NCBI GenBank assembly: GCA_963777725.1
Contig: CAVZRR010000021.1
Coordinates: forward strand, 37,532-101,531
Source: RPQJ01 sp963777725
GTDB taxonomy: Bacteria > Pseudomonadota > Gammaproteobacteria > Steroidobacterales > Steroidobacteraceae
Length of the DNA: 64,000 nt
Reading direction: 5' to 3'
The notes under the pieces are model-generated. The model saw nothing but the letters and a program-made list of their open reading frames with translations, did not search any database and was not told the origin of the DNA. This document shows positions 1 to 9,322 of the stretch, in pieces (within the stretch, counting starts at the first letter, position 1; each line of letters begins with the position of its first letter). Position numbers and translations under genes: made by a program.

Positions 1-71
1 GCAACATTCCGCTCTCGACAGTGGACTACGGTCAGTACCGCATGAAGGTTTTCATGAAGGTCAGCTTCTAG
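1..71 (+). CDS. TonB-dependent receptor, C-terminal end (partial)
   Basis: Only the last 22 codons are inside the window, in the frame that stops with TAG at 69-71. The peptide alternates polar and hydrophobic residues and ends in Phe (MKVFMKVSF). This is the usual signature of the last beta strand of an outer-membrane barrel recognised by the BAM machinery. Its position just before a glucodextranase-like protein and malQ suggests a maltodextrin-type TonB-dependent receptor. The barrel assignment rests on the terminal strand pattern; the receptor identity and substrate are inference. Confidence 0.55.
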   Translation, partial: NIPLSTVDYGQYRMKVFMKVSF

Positions 72-95
72 CCGGTCCAGCCTGAGTCACCAAGC

Positions 96-132
96 GGGGC
101 GGCCATGCAGTAGCATGGCCGCCCCAGTTTTT
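96..132 (+). terminator. Rho-independent terminator after the receptor gene
   Basis: A perfect 13-bp GC-rich stem (96-108 pairs with 113-125) has a 4-nt loop AGTA and is followed by a T run at 128-132. It lies 25 bp after the receptor stop codon and just before the next start, so it separates the receptor transcript from the malQ group. Confidence 0.9.
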
Positions 133-143
133 CACGACCCCAG

Positions 144-1323
144 ATGACCGTGACCCGACTCAAGATCCTGGACGTTCTGCGGTGCGCCGCGCTGTGCTGC
201 TGCATGGTGGTGCCTGCACAGGCCGCACCGCTGATCGCGGTCGACGATCCCAAGGGTGACGATAATGGCGCCGGCGGACTGATCTACCCGAACCGCGACG
301 ACATCGGGCCGGGTGACCTCGATCTCGTCCGCATGACGGCCGAACAGCGTGACGACGGCGTGTGGTTCGCCGTCGAGATGGCCCAGCCGATTCGCAGTCC
401 GGTGGGCAGGGTCACCGAAACCGGCCAGACCCCGATCGACCGCATCGCCCGCAACGGTTTTTACACGTTCAACGTCGACATTTACGTCGACACGGACCGG
501 ATTGCGGGGCTCGGAGAGACCTCTACGCTGCCAGGGCGCGGCGTCACGCGTGGACCGCAATTACGCCTGGGAAAAGGCCATCGTGCTGACGCCGCGCCCG
601 GACGTGGTGGCGACGATGCTGCAGATGCATTACGACAACGAGTTCGAGGCCGAGCTGCGCGCGCGGCAGGGGCGCGTTTCCAAGGCCGAGCTGCAGGACC
701 TCCAGGGACGCTCCGAGACGCGCGTCCGGGACCTTTACTTCTTTCCCGACAAGGTGCGCGTGAACGGGCGCCGCATCGAGTTCCTCGTCCCGCTGGAGTT
801 TCTCGGCGGCGTGCCGTCGCAATCCTGGGGTTACACGGCGCTCGTGACGGGTGCCGACCTCGAGCAGACCGGCCGGCCCGGGCAGCTCGGCGCGGGTCGA
901 TCCAAGATGATGACCATGGGTGTCGGTCGCGGCGTGCAGGAATCGCTGTTCGGCATCCGGGGCGACGCGGACGCAGCCACGCCGCCCGTGGTGGACATCC
1001 TGTCACCCGATGACGAAGTGCAGAGCCGCGTGCTCGACGACTTCGACATCGTTGCCGGACGGCTCGCAGCCGTTCCTGGCGTCGCTCCGGACGGCAAGCA
1101 GGCCGTGGCGGCCACGGGAACCACGCTGACGATGGAGCAGGCCGCGCGCATCGACTCGACGGCCGGCGGCAGCAGCGGCAATGCCGCTGCTGGCGCGCCG
1201 CCCACGACCGAGAAGCGCACCGTGCCCGCGCGCCTGCGCACCCTGAACCAGTTGCTCGAGGACGGCCTGATCACCGAGGCTGAATTCAACGAGCTGCGCC
1301 GCAAGATCCTCGCCGAGCTCTGA
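144..1323 (+). CDS. Exported glucodextranase C-terminal-like protein with SHOCT tail (frameshifted)
   Basis: Two overlapping frames make one protein of about 392 residues. The first (from ATG 144) reads through a signal peptide ending near PAQAAP and a segment typical of the glucodextranase C-terminal domain (DDPKGDDNGAGGLIYP, later IYVDTDRI and LPGRGVT). The second takes over near 550 (VDRNYAWEKAIVLTPRPD) and runs to 1323. One extra base near 546-549 explains the break. The last 35 residues (LRTLNQLLEDGLITEAEFNE) look like a SHOCT helix hairpin. It probably works at the cell surface or periplasm in alpha-glucan handling, since malQ starts 2 bp later. Sequencing error or real pseudogene cannot be told apart here. 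Confidence 0.75.
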
Positions 1324-1325
1324 CC

Positions 1326-3509
1326 ATGCTCGAATCGCTGCTGAATCACCTCGCCCGCAGCCGTGGCATCGGCGACGCCTACCACGACTACCGCGGCGAG
1401 CTGCGCGCGTTCAGTCCGGCCACCAAGACGGCGATCCTGGCCGCAATGGGCTGCAACGTCACCGACGTGACGGCGATCGAACGGGAGATCCGGGCCCTCG
1501 ATGCGGAGCGCTGGCGCTCGTTGTTGCCGCCGGTAGCCGTGTTGCGCCCCGGACATGCCGGCGTCGTGCTCGCACTGCCGGCCGATGCGCTCGACCAGCC
1601 GGTCGCGTGGCGCATCGTTATGGAGGATGGCGCGGAGCGGGCCGGCGAAGTCCGCGCCAGCGATCTCGGCGAGGTCGAGCGCCGCGAGCTCGATGGCCGC
1701 TGGCTCACCCGGCGCGTGCTGGTCCTGCCCGAAGGACTGCCGCCCGGTTATCACTCGCTCGCGGTTCGGGCCGCGGACGGTGCCGCGGGCGATTGCGTGC
1801 TGATCGCCGCGCCGAGCCGCTGCCACGAACCCGACGCGCTCGCCGGCGGGCGCCGGCTCTGGGGGCTCGCCGTGCAGCTCTACACGCTGCGCTCAGGTAC
1901 CAACTGGGGGATCGGCGATTTTGCCGACCTGCGCGAAGTCGTGCAGCGCTGCGCCGCGGAAGGGGCGGCGTTCATCGGCCTGAATCCGCTGCACGCGCTG
2001 TTCCCGTCCAATCCAGGGCACTTCAGCCCATACAGCCCGTCGACGCGGCACTTCCTGAACGTGCTGTACATCGCGGTGCCCGACGTGCCGGAATTCGCCG
2101 AGTGCGTCGAGGCGCGCCAGCGGGTCGCGGCACCGGAGTTCGAGCGCGAGCTCGCGCGGCTGCGAGCTACCGAGAACGTCGACTATCCGGGCGTCGCGCG
2201 CGCCAAGCTGCCGGTGCTGCAGATGCTGTTCGAGCAGTTCCGGCGCGGGCATCTTGGCCGCGGGACCGCGCGGGCGCGAGCCTTCGATGACTATCGCCGC
2301 GAACGAGGTGAACCGCTGCGCCGCCACGCGCTGCACGATGCGATCGACGCCCACCTGCGGCCGCAGGATCCGGATCGCTACTGGGGCTGGCCGGTGTGGC
2401 CCGCCGAGCTGCGTGACCCGGCGCATCAAGCCGTGCGTGACTTCGAGGAGCGACACCGCGAGGCGGTCGAGTTTCACCAGTGGCTGCAGTGGATCGCCGA
2501 CGAGCAGCTCGCGGCCGCACAGCAACTCGCGCGCGACCTCGGCATGCCGATCGGCCTCTATGGCGACTACGCGGTCGGCGTGAATCCCAGCGGCTCCGAG
2601 ACCTGGTCCGACCAGCTCGTGTATCGGATGGGTGCCGGCGTCGGCGCGCCGCCCGACGCGCTGGCGCTCAAGGGCCAGGACTGGGGCATCCCGCCGCAGG
2701 ATCCGCACGCACTGATCGCCGAGAGCTACCGGCCCTTCAGCAATCTCGTGGCCGCCAACATGCGCCATTTCGGCGCGCTGCGGCTCGATCACGTGATGGC
2801 GCTGTTCCGCCAGTGGTGGGTGCCGGTCGGCCTCGGCGCGACCGACGGCGGCTACGTGCATTACCCGCTCGACGACCTGATGTCGGTGCTCGCGCTCGAG
2901 AGCGCCCGGCATCGTTGCCTCGTCGTCGGCGAGGATCTCGGCACCGTGCCCGACGAAATGCGCCGTGCGATGGCGGAGTTCGCCGTCTACTCGTACAAGG
3001 TGCTGCTGTTCGAGAAGCACGGCGACGGCCGCTTCCGCCGGCCCGAGGAATACGTGCACCGGGCGATCGCCACGGTCACGACGCACGACCTGCCGACGCT
3101 GCGCGGCTACTGGGCCGGCCGCGATCTCGAGCTGCGCGATCGACTGCAGCTGTTCCCGGGCGACGAGATCCGTCGCTACGTGCTCGACGAGCGTGTGCGC
3201 GACCGCGCGCAGCTGCTGGCGGCCCTCGACTCCGTCGGCCTGCGTCCGGCACTCGCGGGCGATGCGGAGTTCGGCTACGGCGAAGCACTGGCGCACGCCG
3301 TGCAGCTGTACCTCGCGAAAAGCGCGGCCGCGCTGGTGGTGCTGCAGTTCGAGGACCTGATCGGCATGGCCGATCCGGTCAACGTGCCGGGCACCAGCCA
3401 CGAGCACGCGAACTGGCAGCGCAAGGTGACGGCGTCGCTGGACGACGCGCTGGGTCGCGAGACCACGTTGCGCCTGTTCGCGGACGTACGGCGAGCGCGG
3501 GCTTCATAG
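1326..3509 (+). CDS. malQ: 4-alpha-glucanotransferase (amylomaltase, GH77)
   Basis: This 727-residue protein disproportionates maltodextrins by transferring glucan chains in the cytoplasm. GH77 landmarks are present: the substrate-site block TNWGIGDFADL, the nucleophile Asp488 in LRLDHV, the acid/base Glu536 in GEDLGTVP, and THDLPTLRGYW with Asp588 as the third carboxylate. About 150 residues precede the barrel, as in the longer proteobacterial MalQ type. The start ATG lies 2 bp after the previous stop and the DUF4032 gene follows after 24 bp, so the three genes are probably co-transcribed. The enzyme call is firm. Confidence 0.97.
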   Translation: MLESLLNHLARSRGIGDAYHDYRGELRAFSPATKTAILAAMGCNVTDVTAIEREIRALDAERWRSLLPPVAVLRPGHAGVVLALPADALDQPVAWRIVMEDGAERAGEVRASDLGEVERRELDGRWLTRRVLVLPEGLPPGYHSLAVRAADGAAGDCVLIAAPSRCHEPDALAGGRRLWGLAVQLYTLRSGTNWGIGDFADLREVVQRCAAEGAAFIGLNPLHALFPSNPGHFSPYSPSTRHFLNVLYIAVPDVPEFAECVEARQRVAAPEFERELARLRATENVDYPGVARAKLPVLQMLFEQFRRGHLGRGTARARAFDDYRRERGEPLRRHALHDAIDAHLRPQDPDRYWGWPVWPAELRDPAHQAVRDFEERHREAVEFHQWLQWIADEQLAAAQQLARDLGMPIGLYGDYAVGVNPSGSETWSDQLVYRMGAGVGAPPDALALKGQDWGIPPQDPHALIAESYRPFSNLVAANMRHFGALRLDHVMALFRQWWVPVGLGATDGGYVHYPLDDLMSVLALESARHRCLVVGEDLGTVPDEMRRAMAEFAVYSYKVLLFEKHGDGRFRRPEEYVHRAIATVTTHDLPTLRGYWAGRDLELRDRLQLFPGDEIRRYVLDERVRDRAQLLAALDSVGLRPALAGDAEFGYGEALAHAVQLYLAKSAAALVVLQFEDLIGMADPVNVPGTSHEHANWQRKVTASLDDALGRETTLRLFADVRRARAS

Positions 3510-3533
3510 TCCGGCGGCCAGCGGGGCGCAGCA

Positions 3534-4763
3534 GTGCGGTTCAGGCTGGCGCGGACGGATGAGTATCCCGCAGGACTCAACCTTCCCTGGGCCGCGCCGC
3601 TCGAGCAGTGGCCGGAAGAGCGCTGCACGGACGTCGAGCGCGGCCTGCATCGCAACCCGGTGCGTTTCGTCACGCACGAGGGGTCGATCTACGCGATCAA
3701 GGAGCTGCTCGAGCACGTCGCCGTGCGCGAGTACACGATGCTGCGCTCGCTCGAGGAGCTGAGGCTGCCGGTCGTCGAGCCGGTGGGCCTCGTGACCGAG
3801 CGGCCGCCGCACGCCGACGGCGAGCGGCGCGGCCTCGTCGTGACGCGCTTCCTGCAGCACTCGATGCCGTTCCGGCACGTGATCTCGCGCGGCGTCACGG
3901 TCCAGCAGGCCCACCAGCTGCTCGATGCGCTCGCCGAGCTGCTCGTGAACCTGCACCTCGCGGGCTTCTTCTGGGGCGACTGCTCGCTGTCGAACGCGCT
4001 GTTCCGCCTCGACGCCGGCCGCTATTCGGCTTACCTCGTCGACGCGGAGACCGGTGAGATGCGCTTGTCCCTCTCGGACGGGCAACGACGGCACGACCTG
4101 ACGATCGCCGAGGAGAACGTCACGGGCGAGTTCATGGACATCCAGGCCGGATTCGGCCTGCCGGAGGGACTCGATCCGATCGATCTCGGTCCCGGCCTGA
4201 CGTCGCGTTACGAGCAGTTGTGGACCGAGCTCACGCGCGAGGAGGTGTTCGCGGCCCAGGAGCAGTTCCGCGTCGATTCGCGGATCAAGCGATTGAACGA
4301 ACTCGGCTTCGACGTCGAGGAGCTCGACATCCAGACCATCGAAGGTGGCCACAAGATTCGCTTGCGCGTGCAGGTCGTCGAGCCCGGACATCACCGGCGC
4401 CGCCTCGAGGCGTTGACCGGCCTCGACGTGCAGGAGAACCAGGCGCGACGGCTGTTGAACGACCTCGATCACTTCCGCGCGTGGCAGGGCGGGCTCGAGG
4501 GGCGGGTGATTCCGGAGCGCGAGGCCGCGAAGCGCTGGCTCGAGGAGGTCTACCGGCCGACCCTCGCCGCGATTCCGCCGGAGCAGGCCGTGAAGCTCGA
4601 TCCTGCCGAGATCTTCCACCAGCTGCTCGAGCATCGGTGGTACACGTCCGAGCGGTCGGGGCGCGACTTGCCGCTTGTCGAGGTCGTGCCCTCATACGTG
4701 CACGACGTGCTGGCGAAGTTGCCGGCTGTACGCCAGCCTGACGGCGTCACTTTGGCGTTCTAA
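3534..4763 (+). CDS. DUF4032 protein with protein-kinase-like N-terminal domain
   Basis: This 409-residue protein starts at GTG 3534. The N-terminal half carries residues expected of a kinase fold: Lys56 in YAIKEL, Glu66 in VREY, a catalytic-loop-like FFWGDCSLSN with Asp149 and Asn154, and Asp170 in YLVDAETGE. This resembles the LPS-kinase/RIO-like group. The C-terminal half (about 215-390) matches what is known as DUF4032. No target is known for this family. It lies in the malQ operon, so a role in glucan metabolism or its control is reasonable but unproven. The kinase activity is inferred from the residue pattern only. GTG is preferred because the residues before ATG 3559 fit the conserved N terminus. 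Confidence 0.8.
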   Translation: MRFRLARTDEYPAGLNLPWAAPLEQWPEERCTDVERGLHRNPVRFVTHEGSIYAIKELLEHVAVREYTMLRSLEELRLPVVEPVGLVTERPPHADGERRGLVVTRFLQHSMPFRHVISRGVTVQQAHQLLDALAELLVNLHLAGFFWGDCSLSNALFRLDAGRYSAYLVDAETGEMRLSLSDGQRRHDLTIAEENVTGEFMDIQAGFGLPEGLDPIDLGPGLTSRYEQLWTELTREEVFAAQEQFRVDSRIKRLNELGFDVEELDIQTIEGGHKIRLRVQVVEPGHHRRRLEALTGLDVQENQARRLLNDLDHFRAWQGGLEGRVIPEREAAKRWLEEVYRPTLAAIPPEQAVKLDPAEIFHQLLEHRWYTSERSGRDLPLVEVVPSYVHDVLAKLPAVRQPDGVTLAF

Positions 4764-4786
4764 GTTCATCGCGCCATAATCCGCCC

Positions 4787-4870
4787 ATGAGCATCCCCAA
4801 GCGCAAGCGTGAGCGCAGTGTGTCGTTCGATCGCTTCGTGCAGGGCATGAAGCAACGTGGTCTTCTATAG
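4787..4870 (+). CDS. Possible 27-residue basic peptide
   Basis: A short frame (ATG 4787 to TAG 4868-4870) encodes a peptide with a KRKRER cluster near its start and a C-terminal MKQRGLL. It sits between the DUF4032 gene and the Rap1a-like gene. I see no clear Shine-Dalgarno sequence and know no family. It may be a real small protein or chance. Confidence 0.2.
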   Translation: MSIPKRKRERSVSFDRFVQGMKQRGLL

Positions 4871-4896
4871 CCTCCTATCAAGGACATCTATCGCCG

Positions 4897-5373
4897 ATGA
4901 TTTCTCGACTGCAGAAACTGCTCGCGCCAATCGTTGTCTGCACCGCCTTGTCAGCGCCCAGCCGTGCATCGGCCCAGGACCTGTCACCGCCGGCCAGCGA
5001 GTGGCGCAGCTACTGCCAGACCTACCTGAAAGCGCTCGATGGCGACACCACCGCGAGCGATCTCGACGTCACCTACTGCCTCGGCGTCACGAAGGGACTG
5101 CTGAACGGCATGCGCGTCGGCAGCCAGATCGGCGCGCTCAGCTTCGCCTCGCGCGTCGCCGTCCAGTACAAGCTGGATCCGGACGAGGTCTTCCAGCTGT
5201 TCCAGACGCAGGAGCCGTCGCGGCTGCTGGGCATCTGCAGCCCCGCCGCGAGCGCGGCCCCGGACTACGTGCGCGCCGTGCTCGCCCACCTCGAGAAAAA
5301 CCCCGGCAACCTGCAACGCCCGATCGCCGAGGTCTTCTACGAGGGGCTGCAGGCCAGTTTTCCCTGCGATTAG
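4897..5373 (+). CDS. Exported Rap1a/Tai immunity-like domain protein
   Basis: This 158-residue protein has a signal peptide ending at ASAQ. The mature part has the pattern of the Rap1a/Tai fold: a paired YCQTYL and YCLGVTKGLLNG, then LLGICSP, a helix, and a final FPC. The four conserved cysteines probably form disulfides in the periplasm. Rap1a and Tai4 neutralise type VI secretion effectors in Serratia and Enterobacter, but most family members stand alone and have unknown roles. No effector or T6SS gene is nearby, so immunity function should not be assumed. The gene converges on and overlaps the glycine-zipper gene by 4 bp. Confidence 0.75.
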   Translation: MISRLQKLLAPIVVCTALSAPSRASAQDLSPPASEWRSYCQTYLKALDGDTTASDLDVTYCLGVTKGLLNGMRVGSQIGALSFASRVAVQYKLDPDEVFQLFQTQEPSRLLGICSPAASAAPDYVRAVLAHLEKNPGNLQRPIAEVFYEGLQASFPCD

Positions 5374-6011
5374 CGCTGGCCGAGGCGCGCGTCCGATGCG
5401 ACGTCCCAGGTGCCGTCGCTGCGCGGGCAGGCGACCGTGCGCCCTTCGCTCAGGCCGAAACCGCCGGTCGCGATCAGGCGGAACTTGCGGCAACCGTCCG
5501 CGCGTCCCGCGTCGCCGGTCGGCGTGAGCTTGTAGGAAACGCGAGTGTTCAGGTTGGTCCAGGTCACGGTCTGGCCGGGTTCCGTCAGTTCCAGCGCGTG
5601 GCCGACGCACGAGCGGTCGGTCACGTCCATGCTGCGACCGATCTCGTAGCCGATGGCGGCGCCGATCACGGTGCCGAGCACGATGGCCGCGCCACGATCC
5701 TCGCCCTTGCCGGCCTCGGCGCCGATGACACCGCCCGCGACGCCACCCAGCACCGCGCCGATTTCGCTGCGGTCGCAGCGACCGGAGCGCACCCCATAGT
5801 CCCGCTCCCACTGCCGTCCGCTATATCCCGCGTAGCCCGGGTCATTCTTCTTGCGCCAGCCGTTCGCCGGCGCCCAGGACGGCGGCGTCGCGAGCGCGAT
5901 GCAAGGCAGGGCGATCAGCAACACCAGGCAGGCGCGTGCCAGCGTCCGGCGCGTCCGCGGCGAGAGCGATCGCATCGCGGGCAGGGACAGGGCGTCGAAG
6001 GTTGCGTTCAT
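5370..6011 (-). CDS. Glycine-zipper 2TM surface-antigen-like protein
   Basis: This 213-residue protein has an N-terminal signal segment (about 24-42, LARACLVLLIALPCIALA). A Gly/Ala-rich glycine zipper follows at about 85-125 (AVLGGVAGGVIGAEAGKG and GTVIGAAIGYEIGRSMD). A C-terminal beta domain of the 17-kDa surface antigen type (YKLTPTG, CRKFRLIA, ACPRSDGTW) completes it. Such proteins are small envelope components of unknown function. It is transcribed divergently from the aldo/keto reductase gene, with a perfect inverted repeat in the shared upstream region. ATG at 6011 is preceded by a CCTCCT-type complement (AGGAGG on the coding strand), supporting the start. Confidence 0.8.
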   Translation of the reverse strand: MNATFDALSLPAMRSLSPRTRRTLARACLVLLIALPCIALATPPSWAPANGWRKKNDPGYAGYSGRQWERDYGVRSGRCDRSEIGAVLGGVAGGVIGAEAGKGEDRGAAIVLGTVIGAAIGYEIGRSMDVTDRSCVGHALELTEPGQTVTWTNLNTRVSYKLTPTGDAGRADGCRKFRLIATGGFGLSEGRTVACPRSDGTWDVASDARLGQR

Positions 6012-6110
6012 GTTGCTCTCCTCCTGGCCCCGGGAAACGTCACGACGACCCGAGGCCTTGCAGCAAACGCTACCCGCGATCGGGCGACCACGCGCCGCCA
6101 GGGGCGTGAT

Positions 6111-6128
6111 GCGTGACGCTGGTCACGC
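6111..6128. promoter_or_regulatory. Inverted repeat between divergent genes
   Basis: GCGTGAC and GTCACGC form a perfect 7-bp inverted repeat with a 4-bp spacer. It lies about 100 bp upstream of the glycine-zipper gene and 60 bp upstream of the aldo/keto reductase start. Its place between two divergent genes fits an operator, but the regulator is unknown. Confidence 0.35.
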
Positions 6129-6188
6129 GGTTTCCGCGCGTTAAGTCAAAGGGGTAAAGTCTCGGCTCCAGAGACGGAGGATCACGCC

Positions 6189-7151
6189 ATGCAAGCCAGC
6201 CATGTTTCGCGACGCAGCGTCCTCAAGCAGACGGGCGCGCTGCTGTCTGGCCTTGCACTGTCGCGACTCGCGACGGGCGCAACGGCGGCGCCGGGTTCGA
6301 GCCCGGCGTCCGCGGCGGGGACGATCGTCATCGGCGGCGACATGACGGTGAACCGGCTTGGGTTCGGCGCGATGCGCGTCACGGGTCCCGGCATCTGGGG
6401 CGATCCGGCGGATCCCGCCGAGGCGCGGCGCGTGCTGCAGCGCGCCGTCGAACTTGGCGTGAACTTCATCGACACGGCCGATGCCTATGGCCCGGCGGTC
6501 AACGAAAGCCTGATTGCCGCGGCACTGCGCCCGTACCCGAAGGGCCTCGTGATCGCGACCAAGGGCGGCATCGTTCGCCCGTCACAGGAACAATGGGAGC
6601 GTGACGGCCGCCCGGAGCACCTGCGTGCGGCCTGCGAGGCGAGCCTGAAGCGCCTCGGGCTCGAGCGGATCGACCTCTACCAGCTGCACGCGATCGATCC
6701 GAACGTGCCGCTCGAGGAGTCGCTCGGCGAAATTGCGCGGCTGCAGAAGGAAGGCAAGATCCGCCACGTCGGCGTCTCGAATTTCGACGCGGACGAGCTG
6801 GCCCGGGCGCGCAAGGTCGTCAACGTCGTCTCGGTGCAGAATCGCTACAACGTGTCGGACCGCTCGTCGGATCCGGTGCTCGAGGTGTGCCAGCGCGATG
6901 GCATCGCCTTCATCCCATGGTCGCCGCTGTCGCAGAGCCCCCGCGACTCGAACGCCGGATCGCGGATCAAGCTCGAAGCCTGGGCCACGGAACGCGGTGT
7001 CTCGTTTCCGCAGGCGGCGATCGCGTGGCTGCTGGCTCGCTCGCCCGCGATCCTGCCGATTCCAGGCACGTCGAAGGTGAAGCACCTCGAGGAGAACGTC
7101 GCCGCCGCTGCGCTCCGCCTGACCAGCGAGGAGATGCGCGCGATCGGCTGA
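6189..7151 (+). CDS. Tat-exported aldo/keto reductase
   Basis: This 320-residue NAD(P)H-dependent oxidoreductase has the aldo/keto reductase barrel. The catalytic tetrad can be placed at Asp95, Tyr100 (FIDTADAY), Lys125 (IATKGG) and His167 (YQLHAIDP). The N terminus (SRRSVLKQTGALLSGLALS) is a twin-arginine-like signal, so the enzyme is probably exported folded to the periplasm, which is unusual for the superfamily but known. The downstream motif for cofactor binding (VGVSNF and LPIPGTSK) is present. A GGAGG box lies 8 bp before the ATG. The substrate cannot be predicted. Confidence 0.9.
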   Translation: MQASHVSRRSVLKQTGALLSGLALSRLATGATAAPGSSPASAAGTIVIGGDMTVNRLGFGAMRVTGPGIWGDPADPAEARRVLQRAVELGVNFIDTADAYGPAVNESLIAAALRPYPKGLVIATKGGIVRPSQEQWERDGRPEHLRAACEASLKRLGLERIDLYQLHAIDPNVPLEESLGEIARLQKEGKIRHVGVSNFDADELARARKVVNVVSVQNRYNVSDRSSDPVLEVCQRDGIAFIPWSPLSQSPRDSNAGSRIKLEAWATERGVSFPQAAIAWLLARSPAILPIPGTSKVKHLEENVAAAALRLTSEEMRAIG

Positions 7152-7225
7152 CGTCGAATCAGCCGGCCGACTGATTTTCCGGCCGCCGCACGTCTAACCC
7201 CTCGGTCCATCAGGAACGAGACAAC

Positions 7226-9164
7226 GTGCGAATTGCATCCACATCGACGATTCTCGCGGCCAGCCGGCGCTTCGCGCCGGCGGCCGCACTCGCGGCTTTC
7301 TATGTTTCGCTCGGCGTCGTGGCCCGGATCGTGCTCTGGGCACGCTTCGGGCCCGCGGCGGACGTTTCGGCGCTCGACCTGCCCTGGCTGCTCTTCGCCG
7401 GGCTGGTCAACGACGCCGTCGAGAGCCTCTACCTGTTCGCGCCGTTCGTGCTCTACCTGCTGCTGGTGCCCGACCGCTGGCACCGCGCCCCGCTCCACCG
7501 TGGCTCTGCTGCTCGTTGGCACGGCGGTCACGGTCGGCGCCTTGATCTACCTCGCCGTCGCCGAGATCTATTTCTTCGAAGAGTTCGACGCACGCTTCAA
7601 CCTCGTCGCGGTCGACTACCTGGCCTACCCGACCGAGGTGTTCGTCGATATCTGGGAAGCCTATCCAGTCGTGCAGGTGCTGGCCGGCGCCGCGCTGCTC
7701 GGTTCGGCCATCACCTGGTTGCTGCGCGGGCGCTGGACGTCCGGCATGCAGGGGCCCGCCGTCCCGCTGCGCGCACGCGTCGTGCCGTTCGCCGCATTCG
7801 CGGCGGCACTGCTCGCGGCCGCCGCCTGGTACCCGACCGACGCGCTGTCCTGGTCTTCGAACCGGGTCGAAAATGAAATCGCGCAAAACGGCTACAGCAG
7901 CTTCTTTCGCGCTGCAGCGACCAACGAGATCGACTATCACGCGTACTACGCGTCGCGCGAGCCTGCCGCAAACCTCGATCTGCTGGTGAAGTCGCTGCAG
8001 GCCGGTGGCGGCGAATTCACGCGGCTGGCCGAAGGCCGGCTCGACCGGCGGTTTCCCGCCCGGAACGACGGGCTCGGCCGCCTGAACGTCGTCCTGATCG
8101 CCAGCGAGTCTTTCGGCGCGTCGTTCAGCAAGCTGTACGGGTCGAAGCGCGACCTGACTCCGAATTTCGACGCGTACGCGCAGCGCGGCCTCTGGTTCTC
8201 GAACACCTATGCGTCCGGGACCCGCACGGTCCGCGGCCTCGAGGCGCTGACGGCCTCGTTCCCGCCGATCCCCACGGTGTCGATCCTGCGTCGCCCCGGC
8301 AACGACGGCATTGCGACCTGGGGCCGGGTCATGCACGACCTCGGTTACCAGACCAGCTTCCTCTACGGAGGCTATGGCTACTTCGACAACATGAACGCGT
8401 TCTACGCGGGCAACGGCTTCACGGTGCTCGACCGCGCCGACATCGACCACGTGCGGTTCGAGAACATCTGGGGCGTCAGCGACGAGGACCTGTTCGACCG
8501 GGCTCTCCGGCATTTCTCCGAGCAGCACGCGCGGCGCGAGCCGTTCTTCTCAATCGTCATGACGACGTCGAACCACAAGCCGTACACGTTCCGGCCGGGT
8601 CTGGAGCAGATCGGCATCCCGGCGCAGGGCGGTGGCCGTGCCGCCGGAGTCCGCTACGCCGACTATGCGCTCGGGTACTTCCTGCGCGAGGCGGAGAAAC
8701 AGCCCTGGTTCGACGACACGGTCTTCGTGGTGGTGGCCGACCACGGCGCACGCGTCTACGGCAAGGCGGAGATTCCGCTGCGCACTTACGAGATCCCGCT
8801 GATGATCTATGCGCCGAAGCACATCGAGCCGCAGCGCGTGGATGCGTTGATGAGCCAGATCGACGTCGCGCCGACGGTGCTCGGCCTGCTGGGGTTGCCG
8901 TACGAGGCGCCGTTCTTCGGCCAGGACGTGCTGCACACTCCCGAAGCCTCGCGAATCGCGCTATTCAGCCACGACCACGACGTGGCGATCTACCGGGACG
9001 GTCGGTTGGCGGTGCTCGGACTCGACGGTTCCGTGCACGACTACCTGTATGATCGCGTGCGCGGGACGTTCGGGCAAACCCGGCCCGATCCTGCGCTGGA
9101 CGCACTCGGGATCGCCTATTTCCAGACGGCCACCGAGCTGTTCCAGTCGCACCGCTATGAGTGA
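7226..9164 (+). CDS. LTA synthase / phosphoglycerol transferase family protein (frameshifted)
   Basis: Two frames give one protein of about 646 residues. Frame 1 starts at GTG 7226 behind a GGAACGAG box and encodes the first membrane segments (FYVSLGVVARIVLWARF, PWLLFAGLVNDAV, LFAPFVLYLLLV). Removing one C from the CCCC run at 7488-7491 joins it to frame 2 (STVALLLVG onward). The catalytic part lies outside the membrane and has the sulfatase fold: IASESFG (metal Glu), the likely Thr nucleophile in YASGTRTVRG, and VVVADHGARVYG (metal Asp-His). In Gram-negatives this family moves phosphoglycerol-type head groups to glycans or lipids. The exact acceptor is unknown. Confidence 0.85.
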
Positions 9165-9203
9165 ACTCGTGACAACCGCTGAACAGGCAATGGAGTCAAC
9201 GCC

Positions 9204-9314
9204 ATGAGCAAAGGCATGGATCGAAAGAAAGAGAACAAGAAGAAGCCCGCCAAGACCAAGGAAGAGAAGAAGGCTGCGAAGAAAGCCAAGAAGGGCAGCC
9301 CGGGCCTCATCTGA
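9204..9314 (+). CDS. 36-residue lysine-rich small protein
   Basis: ATG 9204 to TGA 9312-9314 encodes a very basic peptide beginning MSKGMDRKKENKKKPAK and with 14 lysines in 36 residues. I recall similar short proteins (MSKGMD plus Lys-rich tail) in many gammaproteobacteria, with no known function. It is charged and probably unstructured, and could bind nucleic acid or ribosomes. The stop codon is inside a perfect hairpin. It converges on another small basic protein only 8 bp away. Confidence 0.6.
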   Translation: MSKGMDRKKENKKKPAKTKEEKKAAKKAKKGSPGLI

Positions 9315-9320
9315 GGCCCG
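9301..9320. terminator. Hairpin overlapping the small-protein stop codon
   Basis: CGGGCCTCA (9301-9309) and TGAGGCCCG (9312-9320) are perfectly complementary. The hairpin lies between two convergent small genes, where it could block read-through in both directions. There is no T run, so intrinsic termination is uncertain. Confidence 0.35.
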
Positions 9321-9322
9321 CG

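Noticed and set aside
7157..7178. AATCAG/CTGATT stem with four T after the aldo/keto reductase gene
   Set aside because: Only a 6-bp AT-rich stem with competing pairings; too weak to call a terminator.
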